Source: JBGSTR01 sp963707135 (GTDB lineage: Bacteria > Pseudomonadota > Gammaproteobacteria > Chromatiales > Chromatiaceae). From it: 64,000 nt of DNA. The notes beneath the pieces were generated by a model. The model had not been told where the DNA came from. It was given only the letters and a program-made list of their open reading frames with translations, and did not search any database. Within the stretch, counting starts at the first letter, position 1, and each line of letters starts with the position of its first letter. The translations under genes and the position numbers were made by a program. Shown in pieces: positions 18,015-25,762 of the stretch. The stretch lies in assembly GCA_963707135.1 (NCBI GenBank), contig CAVPOY010000040.1, positions 1 to 64,000 on the forward strand. Reading direction: 5' to 3'.

Positions 18015-18053
18015 ACGCTGCCCGAGGCCAATTGCGCCTCGAGCCTAACCCGG

Positions 18054-18593
18054 TTACGACTCGCCGCCAGCCGGCCGGGGGCCGTGGGACAGGGCGGTCT
18101 TGCACCGACGGCAGTAATAGGTCCGGCCCTTCAAGACACGGTTGTGCCGGATGCTGGACAGGTCGTGCTCGCGGCAGTGGCAATGGTACCGGAACTGCCT
18201 GAGCGACCGGTGCTGCGAGACCGACAGGTCGTAACTGTGGCAGCGTAACGGCTCCGCGCCGTAGCGGCGCATGATCGTTTGCCACTCGGGCCCATGGGGC
18301 CTTATGCCTCGGCCATGAAGCCGATAGGCGACCAGGTGGGCCACCTCGTGCGCGACGGTCTCCGCGAGGAAACGGTCCGGGTTCGATTCGAGCAGCGCGG
18401 GGTTGTACCGGATCACGCAGTCGCCCGATAGGCAGAGTCTCGCCTGGCCCGCCGACTGGCCCCTGAGATCGAAACGTATCTCGGGCCGCGGTAGTCGGAT
18501 ACCGAACCAACTGCCGGCCTCTTCCAGCCGGCGATAGGTGTCGGCGATGGTTCGAGCGCGCAGTGCTTGGCTGGAGGTCGGATGCTGGGACAT
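18054..18593 (-). CDS. sprT: SprT-like zinc metalloprotease-family protein
   Basis: 179 residues with the SprT layout: an N-terminal helical part, the zinc site HEVAH (in AETVAHEVAHLVAYR) with a downstream histidine (RPHGPEW), and a C-terminal zinc ribbon with CHC and CRRC cysteines. The eukaryotic relative Spartan cuts DNA-protein crosslinks; bacterial SprT is little studied. The ATG at 18593 gives the usual length. It is convergent with the proline-rich gene and divergent from the rimP promoter. Confidence 0.85.
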   Translation of the reverse strand: MSQHPTSSQALRARTIADTYRRLEEAGSWFGIRLPRPEIRFDLRGQSAGQARLCLSGDCVIRYNPALLESNPDRFLAETVAHEVAHLVAYRLHGRGIRPHGPEWQTIMRRYGAEPLRCHSYDLSVSQHRSLRQFRYHCHCREHDLSSIRHNRVLKGRTYYCRRCKTALSHGPRPAGGES

Positions 18594-18752
18594 GTCGGGG
18601 GATGCCGCGCCTGGTTTCGGACCCGTTCGGGCCGCTTTTTCCAGCCCGATTATGGGATCATGGGCGTCCTGGCGCGACCCCGCGGTGCGGCCCGGGCGAC
18701 AGGCGACGGCCGTGGATCGAGCCGGTACGCTTGGGTACGTTCGAGCTCGCCC

Positions 18753-18781
18753 TTGCGGAATGCACCCGAAGCGCCTACACT
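18753..18781 (+). promoter_or_regulatory. Sigma70 promoter of the rimP-nusA-infB operon
   Basis: TTGCGG at 18753-18758, a 17-base spacer and TACACT at 18776-18781 predict a transcript beginning near 18788 and a leader of about 175 bases before rimP. The commonly associated tRNA gene is absent. Confidence 0.5.
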
Positions 18782-18840
18782 CCGAGCGCTTAAGGATTGG
18801 ACGGACACGGTGCGCTAGGGATCAGGCTGGTCGTCAATGG

Positions 18841-18863
18841 AACCCCGTCATCGGGGTTTTTTT
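18841..18863 (+). terminator. First intrinsic terminator in the rimP leader
   Basis: AACCCCG (18841-18847), loop TCAT, CGGGGTT (18852-18858), with a seven-T run at 18857-18863. This is a textbook intrinsic terminator placed inside the predicted leader, upstream of rimP, so it is more likely an attenuator than the end of another gene. Confidence 0.75.
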
Positions 18864-18925
18864 GTATCTCACCGGAAGGTGGTCCGTCGTTTCCCGTGCA
18901 ACGGGCGGGCGGACTCGGATGCGAG

Positions 18926-18946
18926 TGGGCCGACGGCCCATTTTTT
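18926..18946 (+). terminator. Second leader terminator, rimP-leader type attenuator
   Basis: TGGGCC, loop GAC, GGCCCA followed directly by TTTTTTG, ending 17 bases before the rimP ATG. A GGGCC-hairpin plus T-run at this exact place is the hallmark of the gammaproteobacterial rimP leader, a proposed transcription attenuator. The U-tract replaces a normal spacer and the ribosome-binding site must lie in GCGGGGCAC. Confidence 0.75.
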
Positions 18947-18963
18947 GTTTCTGCGGGGCACTG

Positions 18964-19422
18964 ATGCAGCCGTCCGACAGCACCCTGACGCGATTGGCCC
19001 GCGGCGTGGTGGAGCCGATGGGCTACGAGCTAGTCGGGGTCGAATTTTTTCAGCGCGGCGCCGCCGGCGCGACGCTCAGGGTCTACATCGACCACCCGCG
19101 CGGGATTACGCTCGATGACTGCACGGCGGTCAGTCATCAGCTGAGCGGCGTCCTGGACGTCGAGGACCCTCTGCCGGGGCGCTACGACCTCGAGGTGTCA
19201 TCGCCGGGCCTGGATCGCCCGCTGGTCTTCGCGGAGCATTACGAGCGGTTTCGCGGCCACCGGGTGAGGATCCGCCTCGCCGAGAAAATCGAGGGCCGGC
19301 GCAACCTGGAAGGTGTCCTGGCTGGATTCGAGGCGGGGACCATTAGGCTGGAGGCCGACGGCCGGGTCTGGGAGATACCGCTTGCGGCGGTGGATACGGC
19401 CCGTCTGGTGCCCGATCTCTGA
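18964..19422 (+). CDS. rimP: Ribosome maturation factor RimP
   Basis: 152-residue factor needed for 30S subunit assembly. The N-terminal alpha/beta domain includes GYELVGVEF and LRVYIDHPRGITLDDC, and the SSPGLDRPL motif leads into the C-terminal SH3-like barrel (RVRIRLAEKIEGRRNLEGVL). The ATG at 18964 gives the family length; upstream in-frame codons would place the leader terminators inside the gene. nusA follows after 18 bases, as in nearly all Gammaproteobacteria. Confidence 0.96.
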   Translation: MQPSDSTLTRLARGVVEPMGYELVGVEFFQRGAAGATLRVYIDHPRGITLDDCTAVSHQLSGVLDVEDPLPGRYDLEVSSPGLDRPLVFAEHYERFRGHRVRIRLAEKIEGRRNLEGVLAGFEAGTIRLEADGRVWEIPLAAVDTARLVPDL

Positions 19423-19440
19423 GTGTTCGGATTGAGTCGA

Positions 19441-20943
19441 ATGAGCAAAGAAATACTCCTGGTCGTCGAGGCGGTTTCCAACGAGAAGGATGTGCCCGAA
19501 GACGTGATCTTCGAGGCTATCGAGGCCGCGCTGGCCTCGGCGACCCGCAAGAAATACGGCGGGGAGATCGACGCGCGGGTCGCCATCGACCGCAAGACCG
19601 GCGACTACCGCACCTTCCGGCGCTGGGAGGTGGTCGAGGATCCTCAAGAGGGTGTGCTGGAGGCCCCCGAGCGCGAGATCACTCTGTCCGCCGCCGAAAT
19701 CCTGGAGCCCGGGATCGTCGCCGGCGAGTTCATCGAGGAGGAGATCGAGTCGGAACTCTTCGGCCGCATCGCCGCCCAGACCGCGAAGCAGGTGATCGTT
19801 CAGAAGGTTCGCGAGGCGGAGCGCGCGAAAGTCGTCGACACCTTCCTCGAACGCAAGGGCGAGCTCGTTACCGGTATCGTCAAGAAGGCCGATCGCGGAA
19901 CCATCCTGCTGGACCTGGGCGGTAATGCCGAGGCACTGGTGCCGCGCGAGCACGTGATACAGCGCGAGTCGGTCCGGCCGGGCGACCGCATGCGCGGCTA
20001 TCTGTTCGACGTCCGGGCCGAGGCCAAGGGCCCCCAGCTGTTCGTCAGCCGCACCGCGCCCGAGCTGCTGATCGAGCTGTTCAAGCTCGAGGTGCCGGAG
20101 GTCGGCGAGGGCATGATCGACATTCTTGCCGCGGCCCGCGATCCCGGCTCACGCGCGAAGATCGCGGTGCGCACAAAGGACCCGCGCATCGACCCCGTCG
20201 GCGCCTGTGTCGGCATGCGGGGCTCCCGTGTCCAGGCGGTGTCCAACGAGCTCAACGGCGAGCGGGTGGACATCATTCTCTGGGATGACAACCCGGCGCA
20301 GTTTGTCATCAACGCGATGTCGCCGGCCGATGTGGTCTCGATCGTCGTGGACGAGGAGGCCCGCAGCATGGACTTGGCCGTGAAGGAGGAAAACCTCTCC
20401 CAGGCCATAGGGCGGTTCGGCCAGAACGTACGTCTGGCCAGCCAGCTGACCGGCTGGACCCTCAATGTCATGAACGAGGAGGATGCCGCCGCAAAGAGCG
20501 AGCAGGAGGCCCAGCGTTACGTTCAGGCCTTCATGGATCAGCTCGGGGTCGACGAGGATTTAGCCGCGATCCTGGTCGAGGAAGGATTCACCAGTGTGGA
20601 CGAGGTGGCCTACGTGCCCGTGGCCGAGATGCAGGCGATCCGGGAGTTCGACGATGAAACCATCAACGAGCTGCGGGAGCGTGCCAAGGATGTGCTTCTG
20701 ACCCGCGCCATCGCTTCCGAGGAGGTACTGGCCGAGGCGCCCGCCGAAGACCTCCTGACCCTGGAGGGGATGGACGAGGCGTTGGCTTACACGCTCGCCA
20801 GACGCGGGGTGGTGACCATGGAGGACCTCGCCGATCAGTCCGTCGACGAGCTGATGGAAATCGAGGGTATGGAAGCGGAAAGGGCGGCGCGATTGATCAT
20901 GAAGGCGCGCGAGCCCTGGTTCGCCGATGCCGGTGGGGAATAG
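19441..20943 (+). CDS. nusA: Transcription termination/antitermination factor NusA
   Basis: 500-residue RNA polymerase-binding protein affecting pausing, termination and rRNA antitermination. It has the N-terminal domain beginning MSKEILLVVEAVSNEK, an S1 domain (about 135-200), two KH domains (VGMRGSRVQAVSNEL and EENLSQAIGRFGQNVRLA) and two acidic helix-hairpin-helix repeats at the C-terminus. The ATG at 19441 is chosen over a GTG at 19423 because homologues begin MSKEIL or MNKEIL. Confidence 0.97.
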   Translation: MSKEILLVVEAVSNEKDVPEDVIFEAIEAALASATRKKYGGEIDARVAIDRKTGDYRTFRRWEVVEDPQEGVLEAPEREITLSAAEILEPGIVAGEFIEEEIESELFGRIAAQTAKQVIVQKVREAERAKVVDTFLERKGELVTGIVKKADRGTILLDLGGNAEALVPREHVIQRESVRPGDRMRGYLFDVRAEAKGPQLFVSRTAPELLIELFKLEVPEVGEGMIDILAAARDPGSRAKIAVRTKDPRIDPVGACVGMRGSRVQAVSNELNGERVDIILWDDNPAQFVINAMSPADVVSIVVDEEARSMDLAVKEENLSQAIGRFGQNVRLASQLTGWTLNVMNEEDAAAKSEQEAQRYVQAFMDQLGVDEDLAAILVEEGFTSVDEVAYVPVAEMQAIREFDDETINELRERAKDVLLTRAIASEEVLAEAPAEDLLTLEGMDEALAYTLARRGVVTMEDLADQSVDELMEIEGMEAERAARLIMKAREPWFADAGGE

Positions 20944-20959
20944 GTGCAGGGGTTAGCTC

Positions 20960-23680
20960 ATGAGTGAAGTTACAGTCAAGCAGCTTGCTTCCACGGTCGG
21001 CATCCCGGTGGAGCGCCTGTTGGCCCAGCTGAACGAGGCCGGGATCTCCGCTGCCGGCGAGGAATCCACCCTGACCGAGCAGGAGAAGCTCCAGCTCCTG
21101 GGCTATCTGCGTCGCAGCCACGGCAAGAACGAGCCGGACGCCGGGGCCGCACCGACCCGGGTGACGCTCAAGCGGAAGTCGGTCAGCGAGCTCCGCCAGC
21201 CGGTCGCCACGCCTCGAAGCATCGGCGGCGCCCGGCCCGCCGCGGCGGCCCGCGCCAAAACCGTCAGCGTCGAGGTGCGGCGAAAGCGCGTCTACGTCAA
21301 GCGCGGCGGAGAGGAGACCGCGGCCGAGGCCCTTCCGGAGCAGCCCGCGCCGACGCTTGCGCGTGTAGCACCTGAGCCTGCGACGGCGCGCGGAACCCCG
21401 TTCGCGGAGCCGCGCCGGCGCGGAGAGCTCGAGGCCCAGCGTGCCGAGCGCGAGGCCAGCCGACTTGCCGAGCAGGAGGAACAGGAACGCATCGCCCGCG
21501 AGGAAGAAGAGCGCCGGCGTGAGGCCGAGGCCCTGCGGCGCCGCGAGGAGGCGGAGCACGAGGCCCGCCGCCGGGCCGAAGAGGAGGCACGACTGGCCGC
21601 CGAGGCCAGCCTGGCGGAAACCGTCGAGCCCGAGATCGCCGAAGAGGACGAGCCGCCGTCTCGGGGTCAGCCACGCGCCGACGTCGAGGCCGCGAAGAAG
21701 GCGGCGAAGAAGGCGGCCGATCTCTCGGAGAAGGAACGCTCGGTCAAGAAAGCCGCGCGAAGGGACGCCATGCGGGCGCGCGACATAGACTCGCCGCGGG
21801 CCGAGTACGAGGCGGTCGATACGGGCGATCCACTTGCGCGTCCGGTTCGGCGCAAGAAGAAGAGCGCCAAGCCCCAGCTCCAGGACAAGCACGTGTTCCA
21901 ACGCCCCACGGCCCCCGTGGTTCGGGAAGTCGAGCTGCCGGAGACCATCACCGTCGGCGAGTTGGCGAGCCGGATGTCCGTCAAGGGCACCGAGGTCGTC
22001 AAGGAGCTCTTCAAGCAGGGGATGATGGTCACCATCAACCAGACCCTCGACCGCGACACCGCCACGATAGTCGTCGAGGAGATGGGGCACAAGGCGGTGG
22101 CGGCCGATCGGCGGACCGCCGAGGACACGCTGCGCGAGGAGGTCGAGGAGCGAGCCGAGCACGCCGAGGCCCTGCCTCGGCCTCCGGTAGTGACCATCAT
22201 GGGTCATGTCGATCACGGCAAGACCTCGCTGCTCGATTACATCCGCCGCACGCGGGTGGCCTCGGGCGAGGCCGGCGGCATCACCCAGCACATCGGCGCC
22301 TATCATGTGAAGACCAGCAAGGGGACGATCTCCTTCCTGGATACCCCGGGCCACGCCGCCTTCTCGGCGATGCGGGCGCGCGGGGCGAAGGTGACCGATA
22401 TCGTGATCCTGGTGGTGGCGGCCGACGACGGGGTTATGCCCCAGACGGTGGAGGCCATCCATCACGCCCGCGCCTCGGCGGTGCCCATCGTCGTCGCCGT
22501 CAACAAGATGGACAAGCCCGACGCCAACGCGGACCGGGTCATGCAGGAGCTCACCCAGCACGAGGTCGTGGCCGAGGAGTGGGGCGGCGACACCATGCTG
22601 GTCAAGGTCTCCGCGAAGACCGGGGACGGGGTCGACGACCTTCTCGACGCCATCCTGCTGCAGGCGGAGGTCCTCGAGCTCAAGGCCCCGGTGGGCGGAC
22701 CCGCCCGGGGGGCCATCGTCGAGTCGAGTCTCGATAAAGGCCGCGGGCCCATCGCGACCGTCCTCGTGCAGGCGGGAACGCTGCGCCGCGGCGACCTGAT
22801 CGTCAGCGGCGGGGAATACGGCCGCGTGCGGGCCATGTTCGACGAGTCGGGCGCCCCGGTCGACGAGGCGGGGCCGTCGATCCCGGTGCAGATTCTGGGT
22901 CTCTCGGGTGCGCCCAACGCGGGTGACGACGTCCTGGTCGTCGCCGACGAGCGCCGTGCGCGCGAGGTCGCGCAAGAGCGCTCCGATCGGCTGCGCCGCT
23001 CCAAGCTCGACGAGTACCGGGGCGCGAGCCTCGATCAGCTGTTCTCCCAGCTACAGGAGGGGGAGCAGAAGAGCGTGAACATCATCCTCAAGGCGGACGT
23101 GCAGGGCAGCCTGGAGGCCATCCGGGACAGTCTGCTGAAGCTGTCGAACGACGAGATCAAGGTCGCCGTGGTCGCCTCGGGCATCGGCGGCATCACCGAG
23201 TCCGATGCCAATCTGGCCGTGACCTCGAACGCCATCCTGCTCGGATTCAACGTCCGGGCCGACGCCGCCGCGCGGCGGGTGATCGAGGAAAAGGGGCTCG
23301 ATCTGCGCTACTACAGCATCATCTACGAGCTCATCGACGACGTGAAGAAGGCCATCGCCGGGCTGCTCGGTCCGGTGGTCACCGAGGAGATCATCGGGCT
23401 CGCCGAGGTGCGCGACGTGTTCCGCTCCTCGAAGTTCGGCGCGGTCGCCGGCTGCATGGTTTCCGAGGGTGTCATCAAGCGCAACAACCCGATCCGGGTG
23501 CTGCGCAACCATGTCGTCATCTACCAGGGCGCCTTGGAGTCTCTGCGGCGCTTCAAGGACGACGTCGCCGAGGTCAAGGCCGGGACCGAGTGCGGTATCG
23601 CGGTCAAGAACTACAACGACGTCCAGGTCGGCGACCACATCGAGGTCTTCGAGCGCATCGAGCGGGCGCGGACGCTGTGA
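20960..23680 (+). CDS. infB: Translation initiation factor IF-2
   Basis: 906-residue GTPase that delivers fMet-tRNA to the 30S subunit. It has an N-terminal IF2-N domain (1-52), a long charged Glu/Arg/Ala-rich coiled linker (about 150-280), a second IF2-N domain (VGELASRMSVKGTEVVK), the G domain with G1 GHVDHGKT at 415-422, DTPGH and NKMD, then domains II-IV. The ATG follows the nusA stop by 16 bases, with an AGGGG ribosome-binding site. Confidence 0.98.
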   Translation: MSEVTVKQLASTVGIPVERLLAQLNEAGISAAGEESTLTEQEKLQLLGYLRRSHGKNEPDAGAAPTRVTLKRKSVSELRQPVATPRSIGGARPAAAARAKTVSVEVRRKRVYVKRGGEETAAEALPEQPAPTLARVAPEPATARGTPFAEPRRRGELEAQRAEREASRLAEQEEQERIAREEEERRREAEALRRREEAEHEARRRAEEEARLAAEASLAETVEPEIAEEDEPPSRGQPRADVEAAKKAAKKAADLSEKERSVKKAARRDAMRARDIDSPRAEYEAVDTGDPLARPVRRKKKSAKPQLQDKHVFQRPTAPVVREVELPETITVGELASRMSVKGTEVVKELFKQGMMVTINQTLDRDTATIVVEEMGHKAVAADRRTAEDTLREEVEERAEHAEALPRPPVVTIMGHVDHGKTSLLDYIRRTRVASGEAGGITQHIGAYHVKTSKGTISFLDTPGHAAFSAMRARGAKVTDIVILVVAADDGVMPQTVEAIHHARASAVPIVVAVNKMDKPDANADRVMQELTQHEVVAEEWGGDTMLVKVSAKTGDGVDDLLDAILLQAEVLELKAPVGGPARGAIVESSLDKGRGPIATVLVQAGTLRRGDLIVSGGEYGRVRAMFDESGAPVDEAGPSIPVQILGLSGAPNAGDDVLVVADERRAREVAQERSDRLRRSKLDEYRGASLDQLFSQLQEGEQKSVNIILKADVQGSLEAIRDSLLKLSNDEIKVAVVASGIGGITESDANLAVTSNAILLGFNVRADAAARRVIEEKGLDLRYYSIIYELIDDVKKAIAGLLGPVVTEEIIGLAEVRDVFRSSKFGAVAGCMVSEGVIKRNNPIRVLRNHVVIYQGALESLRRFKDDVAEVKAGTECGIAVKNYNDVQVGDHIEVFERIERARTL

Positions 23681-23736
23681 GCCCTTCCCGGGCGGGCGTC
23701 GCCGTGCCGGCTGGTCCAGGTCGGAGGGCGCACGAG

Positions 23737-24105
23737 TTGAAGGAATTCGACCGCACCGAGCGCGTCGGTGCCGAGCTGCGGCGCGAGCTTTCGCTGGTCA
23801 TGCGGGACGAGGTGCGCGACCCGCGGCTCAAGAACATTACGTTGCAGGAGGTCCGGGTCGCGCGGGACCTGTCGATCGCGAAGGTATTCTTCACCTGTTT
23901 TCCGGACGACGCCTGCGGCGGCGACCAGGAGCGACTGCTGAACGGGCGCCTGGCCGGATTCCTGCGCCATGCGCTGGCGCACCGGGTGCGTCTGCGGACC
24001 ATGCCCCAGCTTCAGTTTGTCCATGACGAGTCGGTACGCCACGGCGAGCGGCTCTCCGCGCTGATCGAAGACCTGGCGTCGGAAACCGATACGGCCGAGC
24101 CCTGA
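23737..24105 (+). CDS. rbfA: Ribosome-binding factor A
   Basis: 122-residue KH-type 16S rRNA maturation factor required for 30S assembly and cold adaptation. The protein begins LKEFDRTERVGAELRREL, matching the usual MKEFxRTxRV start, and contains the DPRL and RHGERLSALI elements. The TTG at 23737 is favoured over the GTG at 23677, which overlaps the infB stop, because GGAGGG lies about nine bases upstream of it. The GTG form would add a 20-residue tail not typical of RbfA. Confidence 0.9.
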   Translation: MKEFDRTERVGAELRRELSLVMRDEVRDPRLKNITLQEVRVARDLSIAKVFFTCFPDDACGGDQERLLNGRLAGFLRHALAHRVRLRTMPQLQFVHDESVRHGERLSALIEDLASETDTAEP

Positions 24106-24150
24106 ACGGCCCGAGCCCCCGAAGCGCCGCAACCGGAAACAAAAAATCCC

Positions 24151-25068
24151 ATGGGACGTCGCCGAAATGCCGGGCGCAATGTCACCGGCATCCTGCTCCT
24201 GGACAAGCCTCCCGGCCTGACTTCGAACGCCGCCTTGCAGCGGGTCAAGCACCTCTATCGGGCGGCCAAGGCCGGTCATACCGGGAGCCTGGACCCGCTG
24301 GCGACAGGTCTGCTGCCGGTCTGTCTCGGCGCGTCCACCAAGTTTTCGTCGTTTCTGCTCGATGCCGACAAGCGCTATCGCGTGCGGGTGCGCCTGGGCG
24401 TCAGCACGACCACGGCCGATGCCGAGGGTGAGATCGTAGCCACGGCGCCCGTCGAGGGGATCGACCAGGCGCGAGTGATCGGGGTCCTGGAGTTTTACGT
24501 CGGGACGATCGAACAGCTGCCGCCGATGTATTCGGCCGTGAAGCACGCGGGCGAACGTCTCTACAAGTTGGCCCGCAAGGGCATAGAGGTGGAGCGCACG
24601 CCGCGGCAGATCCAGATTTTCGAGCTGCGCCTGCTGGCCTTCGAGCCGCCCGAGATCGAGCTCGACGTGCACTGCTCGAAGGGTACCTATGTTCGTACCC
24701 TGGCCGAGGACATCGGTCGGGATCTGGGCTGCGGTGGTCACGTGAGCCAGCTGCGACGGACCGGCGTCGGACCCTTCGCGGAGCCCGACGCCGCCTTCGT
24801 GACGCTCGACAGGCTCGAGGCGCTGGCGGCGGACGATGGCCCGGAGGCGCTGGACGCGCTGCTGCTGCCGCTCGACAGCGCGCTGGGGCATTGGCCCCGC
24901 GTGCGGCTGTCGGCGGACGCGGCCTTCTACCTGCGTCAGGGTCAGGCGGTCCTGGTTCCGCAGGCGCCGACGGAGGGCCTGGTGCGGCTCTATGACCCCT
25001 CCGAGCATTTCCTCGGGGTGGGCAGCATCCTCGACGACGGAAAGGTGCAGCCGAGACGATTGATCTGA
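24151..25068 (+). CDS. truB: tRNA pseudouridine-55 synthase TruB
   Basis: 305-residue enzyme making pseudouridine 55 in the T-loop of tRNAs. It has the GILLLDKPPGLTSN start, the catalytic-aspartate motif GHTGSLDPLATGLLP, YRVRVRLGVSTTTADAEGE, and CSKGTYVRTLAEDIG, and ends in a PUA-like domain with FLRQG-type residues (YLRQGQAV). It sits between rbfA and rpsO as in E. coli. Confidence 0.97.
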   Translation: MGRRRNAGRNVTGILLLDKPPGLTSNAALQRVKHLYRAAKAGHTGSLDPLATGLLPVCLGASTKFSSFLLDADKRYRVRVRLGVSTTTADAEGEIVATAPVEGIDQARVIGVLEFYVGTIEQLPPMYSAVKHAGERLYKLARKGIEVERTPRQIQIFELRLLAFEPPEIELDVHCSKGTYVRTLAEDIGRDLGCGGHVSQLRRTGVGPFAEPDAAFVTLDRLEALAADDGPEALDALLLPLDSALGHWPRVRLSADAAFYLRQGQAVLVPQAPTEGLVRLYDPSEHFLGVGSILDDGKVQPRRLI

Positions 25069-25099
25069 CCGGGTACCGAAGACCTCGGACGGAATGGTT

Positions 25100-25128
25100 T
25101 TGGACGAGGCCGGGCAAGAAGGTAGAAT
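25100..25128 (+). promoter_or_regulatory. Sigma70 promoter of rpsO
   Basis: TTGGAC at 25100-25105, a 17-base spacer and TAGAAT at 25123-25128 lie just after truB, giving a leader of roughly 190 bases before rpsO. The leader contains the inverted repeat copy and a CCGAGAC/GTCTCGG hairpin, and would be the place for S15 autoregulation. Confidence 0.65.
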
Positions 25129-25180
25129 TCCCGGCGCGTTTCTCAGGGCAGCGCTGATTTATTGCGCTCTCCGTGCGACC

Positions 25181-25226
25181 CCGAGACCGCGTCTCGGAGT
25201 CCCGACCTGATCAACTGCCAGGATGG
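25181..25226 (-). repeat. Dispersed repeat, partial inverted copy C, in the rpsO leader
   Basis: Read on the minus strand from 25226, the sequence gives CCATCCTGGCAGTTGATCAG and then ACTCCGAGA, matching the first 45 or so bases of copy A with one base difference in the first 20. The rest of the repeat is not recognisable. A TGCC/GGCA mini-hairpin is kept. Confidence 0.6.
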
Positions 25227-25323
25227 CACTCGAACAGTGTTTCCTTAGTCGTCCGATCCCCTGAGGTCATTGTCGGGGGAACGGGCGTTTCTCAGATCAC
25301 TCCAGAAATATGGGAGGCAACCA

Positions 25324-25593
25324 ATGACAATGAACGCGGCCGACAAGAAGAAGATTGTCGAAGAGTACGGGCGCGCCCCGAACGACACCGGCTCGACGGA
25401 GGTGCAGGTTGCGCTGCTGACGGCGCGAATCCAGCAGCTCACCGGCCACTTCAACACCCACAAACATGACCACCATTCGCGCCGGGGACTGGTGCGCATG
25501 GTGAGCTCCCGACGCAAGCTGCTCGACTACCTGAAGGGGAAGGATCTTGACCGGTACCGCGAGCTGATCGCGCGCCTCGGACTGCGTCGCTGA
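25324..25593 (+). CDS. rpsO: 30S ribosomal protein S15
   Basis: 89-residue primary 16S rRNA-binding protein of the platform. It shows GSTEVQVALLT, LTGHFNTHKHDHHSRRGL and RRKLLDYLK, the conserved S15 blocks. The ATG at 25324 is preceded by GGGAGGCAAC; the peptide begins MTMNAADKK, one codon longer than usual. It lies between truB and pnp. Confidence 0.98.
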   Translation: MTMNAADKKKIVEEYGRAPNDTGSTEVQVALLTARIQQLTGHFNTHKHDHHSRRGLVRMVSSRRKLLDYLKGKDLDRYRELIARLGLRR

Positions 25594-25613
25594 CGCCTCA
25601 CCGCCCGGTCGGA

Positions 25614-25632
25614 CCGGCGGCATCGCCGCCGG
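25614..25632 (+). terminator. Hairpin in the rpsO-pnp spacer
   Basis: CCGGCGGC, loop ATC, GCCGCCGG, 20 bases after the rpsO stop, with outer CGCCC/GGGCG pairing possible. There is no T-run. In E. coli this spacer has the rpsO terminator and the RNase III-cut pnp leader, and the structure here may serve either role. Confidence 0.45.
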
Positions 25633-25762
25633 GCGATCCACCCTTGCGTAACCGGGAGCATGCAACAGGTCCCGGCGCGCGATTACCATGCAACCGCGAA
25701 TGCCCCGCCTCCGCGCGGCACGGCCCGCGGCCGCCGCGGCCCAATGACCCGAGGAAATTGCT

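Noticed and set aside
18594..18840. Search for a tRNA gene before rimP
   Set aside because: The tRNA often found upstream of rimP-nusA is not present; no cloverleaf or T-arm GTTCRA element could be placed.
21440..21800. Repeat-like GAG/GCC/CGC-rich stretch
   Set aside because: It is the charged coiled linker of IF-2, typical for the family.
20897..22975. Long minus-strand open frame (692 codons) opposite nusA and infB
   Set aside because: High-GC shadow of conserved genes; low-complexity His/Leu/Arg composition, no ribosome-binding site and no recognisable domain.
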